Assembly: GCF_022539505.1 (NCBI RefSeq)
Contig: NC_061512.1
Coordinates: 152,255,962-152,319,961, forward strand
Source: Lolium rigidum
Taxonomy: Eukaryota > Streptophyta > Magnoliopsida > Poales > Poaceae
Length of the DNA stretch: 64,000 bases
Direction: 5' to 3'
Under the pieces are notes generated by a model, which saw only the letters and a program-made list of their open reading frames with translations, searched no databases and was not told the origin of the DNA. The translations under genes and the position numbers were made by a program. This document shows positions 47,301 through 59,900 of this stretch, in pieces. Each line of letters starts with the position of its first letter. The first letter of the stretch is position 1.

Positions 47301-48674
47301 GTGAAGGACGGCTATGGCTAGGCATTGTCCTGGCGATGCTCAACTTGCAGCGGGGCAGAGAAAAGGGAGACGGGATCGCTCAAGCGCGGGCGGTGATCAT
47401 TGCAGTACCCGCGGTACTTCTCCGGCGAGGAGGACGGTGACGAGGCAGCCGCAGTCGCTCGAGTGTGTCTAGGTGGTAGAGGGCGGGGAGGAGATGCTCG
47501 ACGCAGGCATAGGGATGCAGGGGGAGGACGGAGGCGATCGAGCGCGCGACGTACTGGCGCGTTCCAGAGCGTGATCACCACGCTGGCTGGCATGTACTGG
47601 CATGCTTTGGGCGCGCGCGTTCTGGCCAATGCCTTGCGTTGGCGAGCTGGGGCTGGGTACCGTCGGTGTCCTTGAGCTGCGAAGATGCTCCAGGACAAGG
47701 AGAAAGGTTGAGAGGGAGGCCAGAGAGAGGGATGCCAAAGGTGGCCGGGTGTGCATGGCATGGAATAGTTTAGGGTTTTTCTCCACTTTAAACGACCAAG
47801 GCAAGTACTGAGCTAGATGCAGGGATCATAGAGGGAGCTAATGATCACGAGATAGAATCGGTTTAGGCCAAAATCCATTGTGTAATAGCATGGAACACAA
47901 ATCTGGAACTATGCCTGCCAAGTGTTCGATCATATGGCCGCATGAACTTTGAATTTGAATTTCGAAAATCTTTTTGGTGGAACTCAAACATATTAATTAT
48001 AGGTTAGTTTGGTGGTGGTGGGGTTCAATTTGGAAAAGATTTGCAACAATTCAAATTTGGGGTCATCTTGTTTTCACTCTCGGGTTCCATCTTTGCACAT
48101 TAATTCTGGTCAACCTAGTCAACTCTAGCCATGGTGGTCAACATGAAAGTTAATCACCTAGACATGGTCTTGGATGACATGGAATTGGTTGGCTAAGTTT
48201 AGTTTAGGATTTGAGAGATAAAGAGGTGCAAAGTAGGGAAGAAATTAAAAGTGTGACATATGACCATTATCATATGTGTTTGAATTTTGAATTTTCCTTT
48301 GATTTGAATCTGGTTTCTTTTATGCATTTGTGTTTGTTTTTGTTATATATGAGTTTTAGAAACCATAGGGCAAGCAATGGTGGCCTCATATGAAGATTTG
48401 CAAAATTGCCCTTATGTGTATGAGAGAGATTTTGGAATTTTTTTCCAATTCTTTTGTTTTTCTCATTTTAGGGTTTTGTGATCTTAGTTTAGGGTTTAAC
48501 AAAAATTGATCATCATACTAACACTCATCATGGCAATAGCACAAAAGAAAATCACTCAAATGCATGAAACTATATGTGACACTATATGCATATAAAATGT
48601 TTTTGTTTGTTGCAAATTTTGAGTAATTGAAACTCTCTCTTGATTTTATTATTGTTGAAACTTGGGATGTTACA
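44374..48674 (-). mobile_element. Solo LTR of the Tekay family, 4.3 kb
   Basis: Target duplication AGATG is perfect (44369-44373 and 48675-48679). Both termini match the LTRs of the surrounding Tekay element (minus strand TGTAACATCCC...GGTGTTGACA). There is no internal region, so unequal recombination between its two LTRs removed the rest. It is more diverged from the two host LTRs than they are from each other, so it belongs to another subfamily. GC-rich block 46740-47810 with minus-strand TATA TATAAATAG at 47220-47228. No gene supported. Confidence 0.93.
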
Positions 48675-49078
48675 AGATGTTCCACATGGTGCTTCAGCTC
48701 CGGGTGGAGCGGCATTTCCATGGGCTCTCCAGCAGAGTTACGCCTCGCGAGGTGAGAAAAGCGAGGGTGCTTGAGTGCCTCCCCGCTCATCCCGCACAAG
48801 CGTGCGAGTCCCTCCTGAAGGGCGCGGGCAAGTCTGTCCAGCCAGTTGCTCTCCATGAAGGAGAAGAGGATCCTCTCAGAAGTGGGAGGCTCCATCTTGC
48901 CCCTCAAGTCAGCAGTGATGATCCACTTCAGTTCGCCTCCTGGCTGGTCCATGATCTGAACTCCGTGGAACTCCGGATGCGGGCGACCAAGGTGGTCGGA
49001 CAGGGCGTTGAGGTCGTGCTCGAAGATCAAGCTTCCCCCATTCCCGAGCTGGTAAAACTTCGTGTTCACGTTCTCCAT
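48675..49078 (-). CDS. Tekay extra ORF upstream of gag, N-terminal part
   Basis: ATG at 49076-49078 lies about 200 bases past the primer site. The start reads MENVNTKFYQLGNGG; later segments include HPEFHGVQIMDQPGGELKWI, FSFMESNWLDRLARALQEGL and PMEMPLHPELKHHVEHL. The solo LTR interrupts it after HVEHL; the pre-insertion frame runs on without a break into 44368-43981. No recognised domain. The N-terminal half may be folded and the C-terminal half coiled. An ORF between the 5' LTR and gag is not a standard part of Tekay elements. Confidence 0.72.
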
Positions 49079-49280
49079 CTGAAAGTGAAGTGAAGGATTA
49101 AGTTAGAGAAGTGAACAAGTGTGGCAAAATTTTAAGTACATTTCTAAGGAAGATCATGACTTCTTATTTTCCAAAGAACTCAAAGAGAAGACAAAGACTT
49201 AAATTTTCAGAAATACTTCATTCCTTTTTGAAACTAAATTTTCAGAACGTCCATTTCTAACTAGGGTCTCCTAAGGTCAA

Positions 49281-49298
49281 ACAATGGCTCTGATACCA
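49281..49298 (-). promoter_or_regulatory. Tekay primer-binding site (tRNA-iMet)
   Basis: Minus-strand TGGTATCAGAGCCATTGT, three bases inside the 5' LTR end. It is complementary to the 3' end of plant initiator tRNA-Met and fixes the minus-strand orientation. Confidence 0.9.
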
Positions 49299-50194
49299 AC
49301 TTGTCAACACCCGGATTTTTATGTCCGAATGCCTATTATGTCATACATCGCAATCCCAGGAATATTGTTGTTGCGAGGCATAATAGTTAAGTATCACAGT
49401 CATCATTCATTACAAACCATAATGTCTTACAACTTGGAATCACATGATCCATATTACACAAATAGTTGATCTATTGATCAACGAACAAACACAAGTTCAT
49501 AGCGGAAGCGTAAAGATAAATGGACTCTCTAGTCCACAGGCCAACGCTCGACGTCGGGAACTCCTAGTTGCTGTAGACGTCCTGCTGGTTGTCATCCTCG
49601 TACTGCTGCTCGGCTTCATATTTTGGCCATTTGAATAGCCAGGGACAAGGCCGTGAGTACTTTACGTACTCGCAAACTAATACAAAGGTAAGTATTAACA
49701 TTGCTATTTAAAGTGTTCTAAGCTCTAAGGTTATTTGCATAAAGCCAATTTTAGTTTAGAAACATTTTAGTAAAAAACTCCTCATATGCTAACTAACTCA
49801 AGTGGGAACATTAGTGTTATTCCCACAACTCTGTTGTGATTCAAATTCCAAGTCACCGTTCAAGTTCAAAAAGAAATAAATTCTGATGACAGAAACAGTA
49901 TGGCCTTTCCAACTGTCCATGACCGCGGACGCGGCTATTCGAATAGGTTTACACTCTGCAGAGGTTGCACACTTGTGCCACAACATTTGATTGCATCCGT
50001 CAGGGATAAACCCCGAATAATCGTAACTCAGTACGCGGATCATCAACCGTTAACCTTTCACTTACACACCCTAGTATAGGCACCTCTCCCCATGAGCTTG
50101 GCCTCCCGGTGAAAACCAACTGTTAACCCGGGAACTGCACAGGGCTTGGCCGTAAAATTCACCTCAATTCGCATCATTTCTCAACAACGGAGGC

Positions 50195-51900
50195 TGATGT
50201 CTACGGGAGCTTCTATTCTTGTAGACAGTGTTGGGCCTCCAAGAGCAGAGGTTTGTAGAACAGCAGCAAGTTTCCCTTAAGTGGATACCCAAGGTTTATC
50301 GAACTCAGGGAGGAAGAGGTCAAAGATATCCCACTCATGCAACCCTGCAACCACAAAGCAAGAAGTCTCTTGTGTCCCCAACACACCTAATAGGTGCACT
50401 AGTTCGGCGAAGAGATAGTGAAATACAGGTGGTATGAATAAGCAGTAGCAACGGCAATGACACCGGAAAAGTGCTTTGCCCGGGACAAGTAAACAAGCGA
50501 TAGTAATGTAGCAAGTAGTAACACGACAGTAGTAACGCAGCGAGTAGTAACGCAGTATTTAGGAACAAGGCCTAGGGATTACACTTTCACTAGTGGACAC
50601 TCTCAACATTGATCACATAACAGAATAGATAAATGCATACTCTACACTTTTGTTGGATGATGAACACATTGCGTAGGATTACACGAACCCTCAATGCCGG
50701 AGTTAACAAGCTCCACAATAATGCTCATATTTTAGTAACCTTTAGTGTAAGATAGATCAAAAGACTAAACCAAGTACTAGCATAGCATGCACACTCGTCA
50801 CCTTCATGCATATGTAGGAGGAATAGATCACATCAATATTATCATAGCAATAGTTAACTTCGCAATCTACAAGAGATCATGATCATAGCATAAACCAAGT
50901 ACTAACACGGTGCACGCATCGTCACCTTTGCACACATGCAGAGAGGAATAAACTACTTTAATAACAAATCACTAGAGTAGCACATAGATAAATTGTGATA
51001 CAAAACATGCTGCAATCATAAAGAGATATAACTAAGCACCTCACTATGCCATTCAACATTGAGTAAGTATTCTGTGAAACATGGCCTAAGAGACCCACAC
51101 GGTGCACACACTGTCACCTTTACACACGTGGGACAAGGAGTCTCCGGAGATCACATAAGTAAAACTCACTTGACTAGCATAATGACATCTAGATTACAAG
51201 CATCATCATATGAATCTCAATCATGTAAGGCAGCTCATGAGATTATTGTATTGAAGCACATAGGAGAGAGATGAACCACATAGCTATCGGTACAGCCCCG
51301 AGCCTCGATGGAGAACTACTCCCTCCTCATGGGAGCAGCAGCGGTGATGAAGATGGCGGTGGAGATGGCAGCGGTGTCGATGGAGAAGCCTTCCGGGGCA
51401 CTTCCCCGCTCCGGCAGGGTGCCGGAACGAGACTCCTGTCCCCCGGATCTTGGCTTCGCGATGGCGGCGGCTCCGGAAGGTTTTCCGTATCGTGGTTTTT
51501 TCGCATCGGGGTTTTCGATCCAGGGGCTTTATATAGGCGAAGAGGCGGCGCAGGAGGGCTGACAGGGGGCCACACCATAGGCGGCGCGGCCCCCCTCCGG
51601 CCGCGCCAGCCTATGGTTTGGTGGGCCTATGGCCCCCTCTGACCTCTCTGGTGTGTTCTGGATGCTTCCGGGGATTCTAAGATCTTTGGCGTTGATTTCG
51701 TCCGATTCCGAGAATATTTCGTTACTAGGATTTCTGAAACCAAAAACAGCAGAAAACAGGAACTGGCACTTCGGCATCTTGTTAATAGGTTAGTTCCAGA
51801 AAATGCACGAATATGACATAAAGTGTGCATATAACATGTAGATAACATCAATAATGTGGCATGGAACACAAGAAATTATCGATACGTTGGAGACGTATCA
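50195..51900 (-). repeat. 3' LTR of B2
   Basis: 1706 bp; minus-strand TATA box TATATAAAG at 51527-51535. The adjacent polypurine tract on the minus strand, AGCTAGGGGATGC (51901-51913), has one change from AAGCTTGGGGATGC. Confidence 0.92.
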
Positions 51901-52552
51901 GCATCCCCTAGCTTAGTTCTGCTCGTCCCGAGCAGGTAAAACGATAACAAAGATAATTTCTGGAGTGACATGCCATCATAATCTTGATCATACTATTTGT
52001 AAAGCATATGTAGTGAATGCAGCGATCAAAACAATGTGTATGACATGAGTAAACAACTGAATCATAAAGCAAAGACTTTTCATGAATAGCACTACAAGAC
52101 AAGCATCAATAAGTCTTGCATAAGAGTTAACTCATAAAGTAATAATTCAAAGTAAAGGTATTGAAGCAACACAAAGGAAGATGAAGTTTCAGCGGTTGCT
52201 TTCAACTTATAACATGTATATCTCATGGATAATTGTCAATGCAAAGCAATATAACAAATGCAATATGCAAATATGTAGGAATCAATGCACAGTTCACACA
52301 AGTGTTTGCTTCTTGAGATGGAGAGAAATAGGTGAACTGACTCAACAATGAAAGTAAAAGAATGGTCCTCCATAGAGGAAAAGCATCGATTGCTATATTT
52401 GTGCTAGAGCTTTGATTTTGAAAACATAAAGAGAGCATAAAAATAAAGTTTTGAGAGGTGTATGTTGTTGTCAACGAATGGTAGCGGGTACTCTAACCCC
52501 CTTGCCGGACAAACCTTCAAAGAGCGGCTCCCATTTTATTTTATTTTTGGGT

Positions 52553-52753
52553 GGCACTCCTTCCAACCTTTCTTTCACAAACCATGGCTAACCGAATCCT
52601 CGGGTGCCCGCCAACAATCTCATACCATGAAGGAGTGCCTTTTTATTTTAGTTTTATTATGATGACACTCCTCCCAACCTTTGCTTACACAAGCCATGGC
52701 TAACCGAATTCTTCGGGTGCCGTCCAACAATCACATACCATGGAGGAGTGTCT
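52553..52753. repeat. Pair of 111-bp-period units with inverted-repeat ends in B2
   Basis: Unit 1 (52553-52640) is bounded by GGCACTCCTTC and GAAGGAGTGCC. Unit 2 (52664-52753) is bounded by GACACTCCTCC and GGAGGAGTGTC. They share CCATGGCTAACCGAAT and a CGGGTGCC word. The arms pair perfectly for 11 bases in each unit although their sequences differ at two positions. Confidence 0.8.
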
Positions 52754-54347
52754 ATTTTTGTTAATTAATTTGGGACTCGGGAATCCCATTGCCAGCTCTT
52801 TTTGCAAAATTATTGGATAAGCGGATGAAGCCACTAGTCCATTGGTGAAAGTTGCCCAACAAGATTGAAAGATAAACACCACATACTTCCTCATGAGCTA
52901 TAAAACATTGACACAAATCAGAGGTGATAAATTTTGAATTGTTTAAAGGTAGTACTCAAGCAATTTACTTTGGAATGGCAGGAAATACCATGTAGTAGGT
53001 AGGTATGGTGGACACAAATGGCATAGTGTTGTTTGGCTCAAGGATTTGGATGCATGAGAAGTATTCCCTCTCGATACAAGGTTTAGGCTAGCAAGGTTGT
53101 TTGAAACAAACACAAGTATGAACTAGTACAGCAAAACTTACATAAAAGACATATTACAAGCATTATAAAACTATACATCGTCTTCCTTGTTGTTCAAACA
53201 CCTTACTAGAAATTATCTAGACCTTAGAGAAACCAAATATGCAAACCAAATTTTAGCATGCTCTATGTATTTCTTCATTAATGGGTGCAAAGCATATGAT
53301 GCAAGAGCTTAAACATGAGCACAACAATTGCCAAGTATCACATTACCCAAGACATTTATAGCAATTACTACATGTATCATTTTCCAATTCCAACCATATA
53401 ACAATTTAACGAAGAGGAAACTTCGCCATGAATATTATGAGCTAAGAACACATGTGTTCATATGAACCAGCGGAGCGTGTCTCTCTCCCACACAAGCATG
53501 ATGTAATCCAATTTATTCAAACAAAAACAAAAACAAAAGCACACAGACGCTCCAAGTAAAGCACATAAGATGTGACCGAATAAAAATATAGTTTCAGGGG
53601 AGGAACCTGATAATGTTGTCGATGAAGAAGGGGATGCCTTGGGCATCCCCAAGCTTAGACGCTTGAGTCTTCTTGATATATGCAGGGATGAACCACCGGG
53701 GCATCCCCAAGCTTAGACTTTTCACTCTTCTTGATCGTAGTATATCATCCTCCTCTCTTGACCCTTGAAAACTTCCTCCACACCAAACTCGAAACAACTC
53801 ATTAGAGGGTTAGTGGACAATAAAAATTAACATGTTCAGAGGTGACACAATCATTCTTAACACTTCTGGACATTGCATAAAGCTACTGTACATTAATGGA
53901 TCAAAGAAATTCATCCAACATAGCAAAAGAGGCAATGCGAAATAAAAGGCAGAATCTGTCAAAACAGAACAGTCCGTAAAGATGGATTTTATTAGGCCAC
54001 CAGACTTACTCAAATGAAAATGCTCAAATTGAATGAAAGTTGCGTACATATCTGAGGATCACTCACGTAAATTGGCATAATTTTCTGAGTTACCTACAGA
54101 GAATTAGACCCAGATTCGTGACAGCAAAGAAATCTGTTTCTGCGCAGTAATCCAAATCTAGTACTTACTTTACTATCAAAGACTTTACTTGGCACAACAA
54201 AACACAAAACTAAGATAAGGAGAGGTTGCTACAGTAGTAAACAACTTCCAAGACACAAAATAAAAACAAAGTACTGTAGCAAAATAACACATGGGTTATC
54301 TCCCAAGAAGTTCTTTCTTTATGGCCGTTAAGATGGGCTCAGCAGTT

Positions 54348-55082
54348 TTAATGATGCACTCGCAAGAAATAGTATGTGAAGCAAAAGAGAGCATCAAGAG
54401 GCAAATTCAAAACACATTTAAGTCTAACATGCTTCCTATGCATAGGAATCTTGTAAATAAACAAGTTCATGAAGAGCAAAGTAACAAGCATAGGAAGATA
54501 AAACAAGTGTAGCATCAAAAATTTCAGCACATAGAGAGGCATTTTAGTAACATGAAAATTTCTACAACCATATTTTCCTCTCTCATAATAACTTTCAGTA
54601 GCATCATGAGAAAACTCAACAATATAACTATCACATAAAGCATTCTTATCATGAGTCTCATGCATAAAATTATTACTCTCCACATAGGCATAATCAATTT
54701 TATTAGTTGTAGTGGGAGCAAATTCAACAAAGTAGCTATCATTATTATTCTCATCAAGTGTAGGAGGCATAGTATAATCACAACAAAATTCACTCTCCAT
54801 AGTAGGTTGTACCAAAAGACCACTATTATTATCATCACAAATAGGAGGCAAAGTATCATCAAAGAAAATTTTCTCCTCAATGCTTGGGGGACTACAAATA
54901 TCATGAAAACCAGCTTCCCCAAGCTTAGAACTTTCTATATTATTGTCAACAATGGTGTTCAAAGCGTTCATACTAATATTACTACCAGCATGCAAAGAAG
55001 ATTTCATAGGTTTTTTAATTTTCGCATCAAACAATCCATGTTTTAAATCAGGAAATAGAATAAGAAGCTCACTCTTGTACAT
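54348..55082 (-). CDS. Family A ORF, 244 aa, second copy, unknown function
   Basis: Intact frame from ATG (MYKSELLILFPDLK), same length and layout as 34964-35698, with about 15-20 amino-acid differences by eye. The hydrophobic segment LFYLPMLVTLLFMNLFIYKI and the basic segment after it are unchanged. It lies about 165 bases inside the 5' LTR. Neighbouring non-coding parts of the two elements differ by large replaced segments, yet this frame has no indel. Confidence 0.7.
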   Translation of the reverse strand: MYKSELLILFPDLKHGLFDAKIKKPMKSSLHAGSNISMNALNTIVDNNIESSKLGEAGFHDICSPPSIEEKIFFDDTLPPICDDNNSGLLVQPTMESEFCCDYTMPPTLDENNNDSYFVEFAPTTTNKIDYAYVESNNFMHETHDKNALCDSYIVEFSHDATESYYERGKYGCRNFHVTKMPLYVLKFLMLHLFYLPMLVTLLFMNLFIYKIPMHRKHVRLKCVLNLPLDALFCFTYYFLRVHH

Positions 55083-55246
55083 TATGCCAAACTAGTGTAA
55101 ACAAGAAACAAAAAGATGCAATTGCAGGATCTAAAGGAAATAGCTTTGAGCACACACACAACGGCGCCAGAAAAATACTTTACCTGAGACCATAGTATGA
55201 GAGCCTTTTTACCTTTCCTCCCCGGCAACAGCGCCTGAAAAGTGCT

Positions 55247-56949
55247 TGATGTCTACGGGAGCTTCTATTCTTGTAGACAGTGTTGGGCCTCCAAGAGCAG
55301 AGGTTTGTAGAACAGCAGCAAGTTTCCCTTAAGTGGATACCCAAGGTTTATCGAACTCAGGAAGGAAGAGGTCAAAGATATCCCTCTCATGCAACCCCGC
55401 AACCACAAAGCAAGAAGTCTCTTGTGTCCCCAACACACCTAATAGGTGCACTAGTTCGGCGAAGAGATAGTGAAATACAGGTGGTATGAATAAGCAGTAG
55501 CAACGGCAATGACACCAGAAAAGTGCTTTGCCCAGGACAGTAAACAAGCAGTAGTAATGTAGCAGTAGTAACACAGCGAGTAGTAACGCAGCAGTAGTAA
55601 CGCAGTATTTAGGAACAAGGCCTAGGGATTACACTTTCACTAGTGGACACTCTCAACATTGATCACATAACAGAATAGATAAATGCATACTCTACACTTT
55701 TGTTGGATGATGAACACATTGCGTAGGATTACACGAACCCTCAATGCCGGAGTTAACAAGCTCCACAATAATGCTCATATTTTAGTAACCTTTAGTGTAA
55801 GATAGATCAAAAGACTAAACCAAGTACTAGCATAGCATGCACACTCGTCACCTTCATGCATATGTAGGAGGAATAGATCACATCAATATTATCATAGCAA
55901 TAGTTAACTTCGCAATCTACAAGAGATCATGATCATAGCATAAACCAAGTACTAACACGGTGCACGCATCGTCACCTTTGCACACATGCAGGAGGAATAA
56001 ACTACTTTAATAACAAATCACTAGAGTAGCACATAGATAAATTGTGATACAAAACATGCTGCAATCATAAAGAGATATAAATAAGCACCTCACTATGCCA
56101 TTCAACATTGAGTAAGTATTCTGTGAAATATGGCCTAAGAGACCCACACGGTGCACACACTCGTCACCTTTACACACGTGGGACAAGGAGTCTCCGGAGA
56201 TCACATAAGTAAAACTCACTTGACTAGCATAATGACATCTAGATTACAAGCATCATCATATGAATCTCAATCATGTAAGGCAGCTCATGAGATTATTGTA
56301 TTGAAGCACATAGGAGAGAGATGAACCACATAGCTACCGGTACAGCCCCGAGCCTCGATGGAGAACTACTCCCTCCTCATGGGAGCAGCAGCGGTGATGA
56401 AGATGGCGGTGGAGATGGCAGTGGTGTCGATGGAGAAGCCTTCCGGGGCACTTCCCCGCTCCGGTAGGGTGCCGGAACAGAGACTCCTGTCCCCCAGATC
56501 TTGGCTTCGCGATGGCGGCGGCTCGGAAGGTTTTCCGTATCGTGGTTTTTTCGCATCGGGGTTTTCGATCCAGGGGCTTTATATAGGCGAAGAGGCGGCG
56601 CGGAGAGGGCTGACAGGGGGCCACACCATAGGGCGGCGCGGCCCCCTCCGGCCGCGCCAGCCTATGGTTTGGTGGGCTCCGTGGCCCCCTCCGACCTCTC
56701 CGGTGTGTTCTGGATGCTTCCGGGATTCTAAGATCTTTGGCGTTGATTTCGTCCGATTCCGAGAATATTTCGTTACTAGGATTTCGAAACCAAAAACAGC
56801 AGAAAACAGAACCGGCACTTCGGCATCTTGTTAATAGGTTAGTTCCAGAAAATGCACGAATATGACATAAAGTGTGCATATAACATGTAGATAACATCAA
56901 TAATGTGGCATGGAACACAAGAAATTATCGATACGTTGGAGACGTATCA
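55247..56949 (-). repeat. 5' LTR of B2
   Basis: 1703 bp, close to 50195-51900; minus-strand TATA box TATATAAAG at 56577-56585. Few differences from its partner suggest a fairly recent insertion. Confidence 0.92.
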
Positions 56950-59900
56950 GAGGCCGCCTCAAGCATAACCCCTATGATGTGTGTTCAGAGGGAACCCATA
57001 CTAAGACACATAAATTTCCAGCTAAGCCTTACACATAATCAGGTATTGTGGGGGTACTCAAAAATTGGAATGGTATCGCATCCAACTCAATCATCAGTTT
57101 TTTAGACGAATTCACCAAGTCAAAATTCATGTCATATTCACCTTCAAAATCTTTCAATGGAAATGACTCATCATTCCAAGGTTTTCACCATCATCATTTC
57201 ACAAACACATGTTCCCATCTAGAGTAGTCATTATTAATTTAGCACTAGCATCTATGTATGAGGGGTGCTAAGTAACTTGCTTTGCTTCTAGGCTAAGTTT
57301 GATACTCTTGTACTAATCCAATGCTAATCAACTGAATCATGAATCAAAAAGTACTTTCATAAAACAAAAGTAAATAAAGCTTGTAAAGTAAAACTGGGAA
57401 ATAGGATCATAAGCATAAAGTAAATGGGTAATGCCTTGCTCATGGTGAGCTTTGCACTTTGCAAGAGTATTATCTTGCCTTGGTTGGGGAATTGGTCAAA
57501 GTGGTCTTCTTCTCCTTGGAAGTAGACCTCCTCCTCCTCCTGGTACTCCTCGGTACTAGCATCTAAAATACGAATACGGGGTACACAATCATCATACCAA
57601 ACTTATTTACTAAACTAAGCATACACATGGTTCACACAACTTAGATTAGCATCACACATTACTATTAAGCTGGTGGATGTGTTTTTCTTATTTAAGAAAA
57701 ATAATTTCCTCTCATACTAACTTAGGTGTTATTTTCAATTACTTAGACAAATAATTTCCTCTCATTATCTTCTTAAGATTTAATTTCTCTCATGAATAAT
57801 ATGTGACCTAGGTTGACCAAAGTCAACCTCTTCACACTTATCATTTGAGAAAATGATTTAAATGAGGTGAACACCTCATACCTTTTAATCCTAACATGGT
57901 AAAGATTTAATATCATCAACAATTCATATGAGACCTAAATGACCAGAGTCTCTACCTCATTTTGAATTTGTGGTGACAAGATTTAAATGAGAGAAACACT
58001 CCCATAAGATTTCTTAATAGTTTTGGACAATATCTTTGACTAGAAATAGCCATAAAGTCCTTTAATTAAACTAGGCCATGATCATTCAAAGTAAGCATGG
58101 CACATTTTTGCAGAAGCAATTAGTATAAGTGAAATGTGAATTATAGGAGTTGGAATCAACTCAAAAGCATTTTTGGTTGATTTTTAAGAATTATTCTAAG
58201 GCAGAAAAGTCCCTGCCTTGTTTATTTTCTCACTTTAATTCTATAGCAGATCTAGGTTTCAAGCCAGTGGCATTGTGTAGATAAAACTCTAGGGTTTCCA
58301 AATATATAAAATTTGTAAAATTTGGCCGAGTAGATTTGTCCCTATGAAATTTCAAAGTTAGCATCAGATTGCATAATTTCTCTATTTTCAAATTTGAATT
58401 TGAAACGTGGGCTGGCGGGAGAAATAACGGGCTGTGCAGTGCGGGAAGGAAATGGGCCGGCCCAGCTTCGCAGCGGGCCAGCTGACATGGTGGGGGCCAC
58501 CTGTCATTGAGATTTTTCCAGCGAAACGGTACGAGCGAGGATGGCCGTGCGATTAGAAAGGAGATCGACGGCCGAGGTGCGTCGTCATCGCCGGAGAGAG
58601 GTGGACTTACTGGCGACGACGGTAAGGGGTCGGCGAGCTTGTCGGAGCTCCGGCGGTCGTCGGAGATGTGCGCAGGGACCGTTTCGTCGATGAGGAAGCC
58701 AACGGTAGCAGTGGCGTCTCCTGGGGCAGTCTCCTTCTTCGGCGAGCTCCGTGTACTGGCGGCGGCGGTGATCTTGCAGTTCGAGCAGTGGAGTGGCTAA
58801 TCGAAGGAATTGAGGTGTCGAGGAGAGTTGTGGTGAGGAGAGGAAGAGATTGGTGTGCTCAATTCGGTGGGAGGAGCCCTCCTTTTATAGGAGCGGGAGG
58901 TGGCCGTGGGGCGGAGCTGGGGTCATCGTCGTCGTCGCCGTTCCAAGGTCGCGAAGGGGCAAGTCATGGGCGCGTCGGGTTGCTGCTGCACTGGCGAAAG
59001 TGACGCGCTTGATCGTGGCGCCGCAGGGGCTCTGTGGCGATGGCGCGTTTGATGGGAAGGGGCAGTACCGCGGCGGTTGATCGGAGTCGTGGTCATCGAG
59101 CATGGCGTTCCCGCGGGCAAGTGGCCGTGTCCAGGAGCTTCAGTGTGCCGTCGCGCGTCGACTGGTGCTGAGAGGAAGGGCTGAGGTGATGCGAGGCAGT
59201 GTGCGTCGTCACGCTCTGGCGCGTCCAGGGTTGGCGCCATGCGCGCTCTGGCGAGGCATGGGCGTGTTCTGGGCGCCACTGAGCGCGCGTGTTCTAGCGT
59301 CTCTGATGCAGGGTTTCGTCGAGTCAAAGCCTGGGCAGGTTCAGGTGAGTGTGAGGAAGAGAAATGGCATGGTGGTGCAGGCCAGAACTGACCAGAGACG
59401 ATGATGGCATGAGGGTGGCATGCCATGCCACGGCATGGCAAGCTTTGGTCAAATTTGTGCAGCAGTGGTGAATGCAAGTGGTAGCACTGATGTTCTGAAG
59501 TGAGAGGAGGCTCCAGGGTTGCAGTGGTGGCTCAGGTTGGACCAAGTCCATCTCCAAATTTCAGTATGGGCTCAATTGGATTCCCTGCCTGCAAGTTGTT
59601 CGATCAAATGCCCGAAAGAAAATAATTTTTGAATTTTGCAAATCTTTTTGGTGGGTTGTAAACATATATTAAAAGGAGTAGAATGGTGGTGGTGGTGTTC
59701 AAAAAGGAGTTGAATTGCAAAATCACATTTTGCAAATGATCTTAAAACTGATTCAAAGTCTCCACTTGGCTTGCTTCTAATTTGAAATTGAGACAGAGTT
59801 TGAGGTGAGTGTTTTGAGCAAAGTTGTTGTCCTTGATGTTGTCTTGGAAGAGGTGCAAAGATTTAGCCAAGTGTAGAAAGGAAAAGTTAAAAACCAGGGG

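Larger units (their letters stand above)
50195..56949 (-). mobile_element. Family A LTR retrotransposon, minus strand, complete (B2)
   Basis: 6755 bp with perfect target duplication GAGGC (50190-50194 and 56950-56954). 5' LTR 55247-56949, 3' LTR 50195-51900. The primer site on the minus strand is at 55219-55236 (AGGCGCTGTTGCCGGGGA, two mismatches to the tRNA-Asp site). One ORF of 244 codons at 54348-55082 and no gag-pol. The rest of the internal region (51901-54347) is non-coding and includes a segment (about 52440-52915) with no counterpart in A1. Confidence 0.93.
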
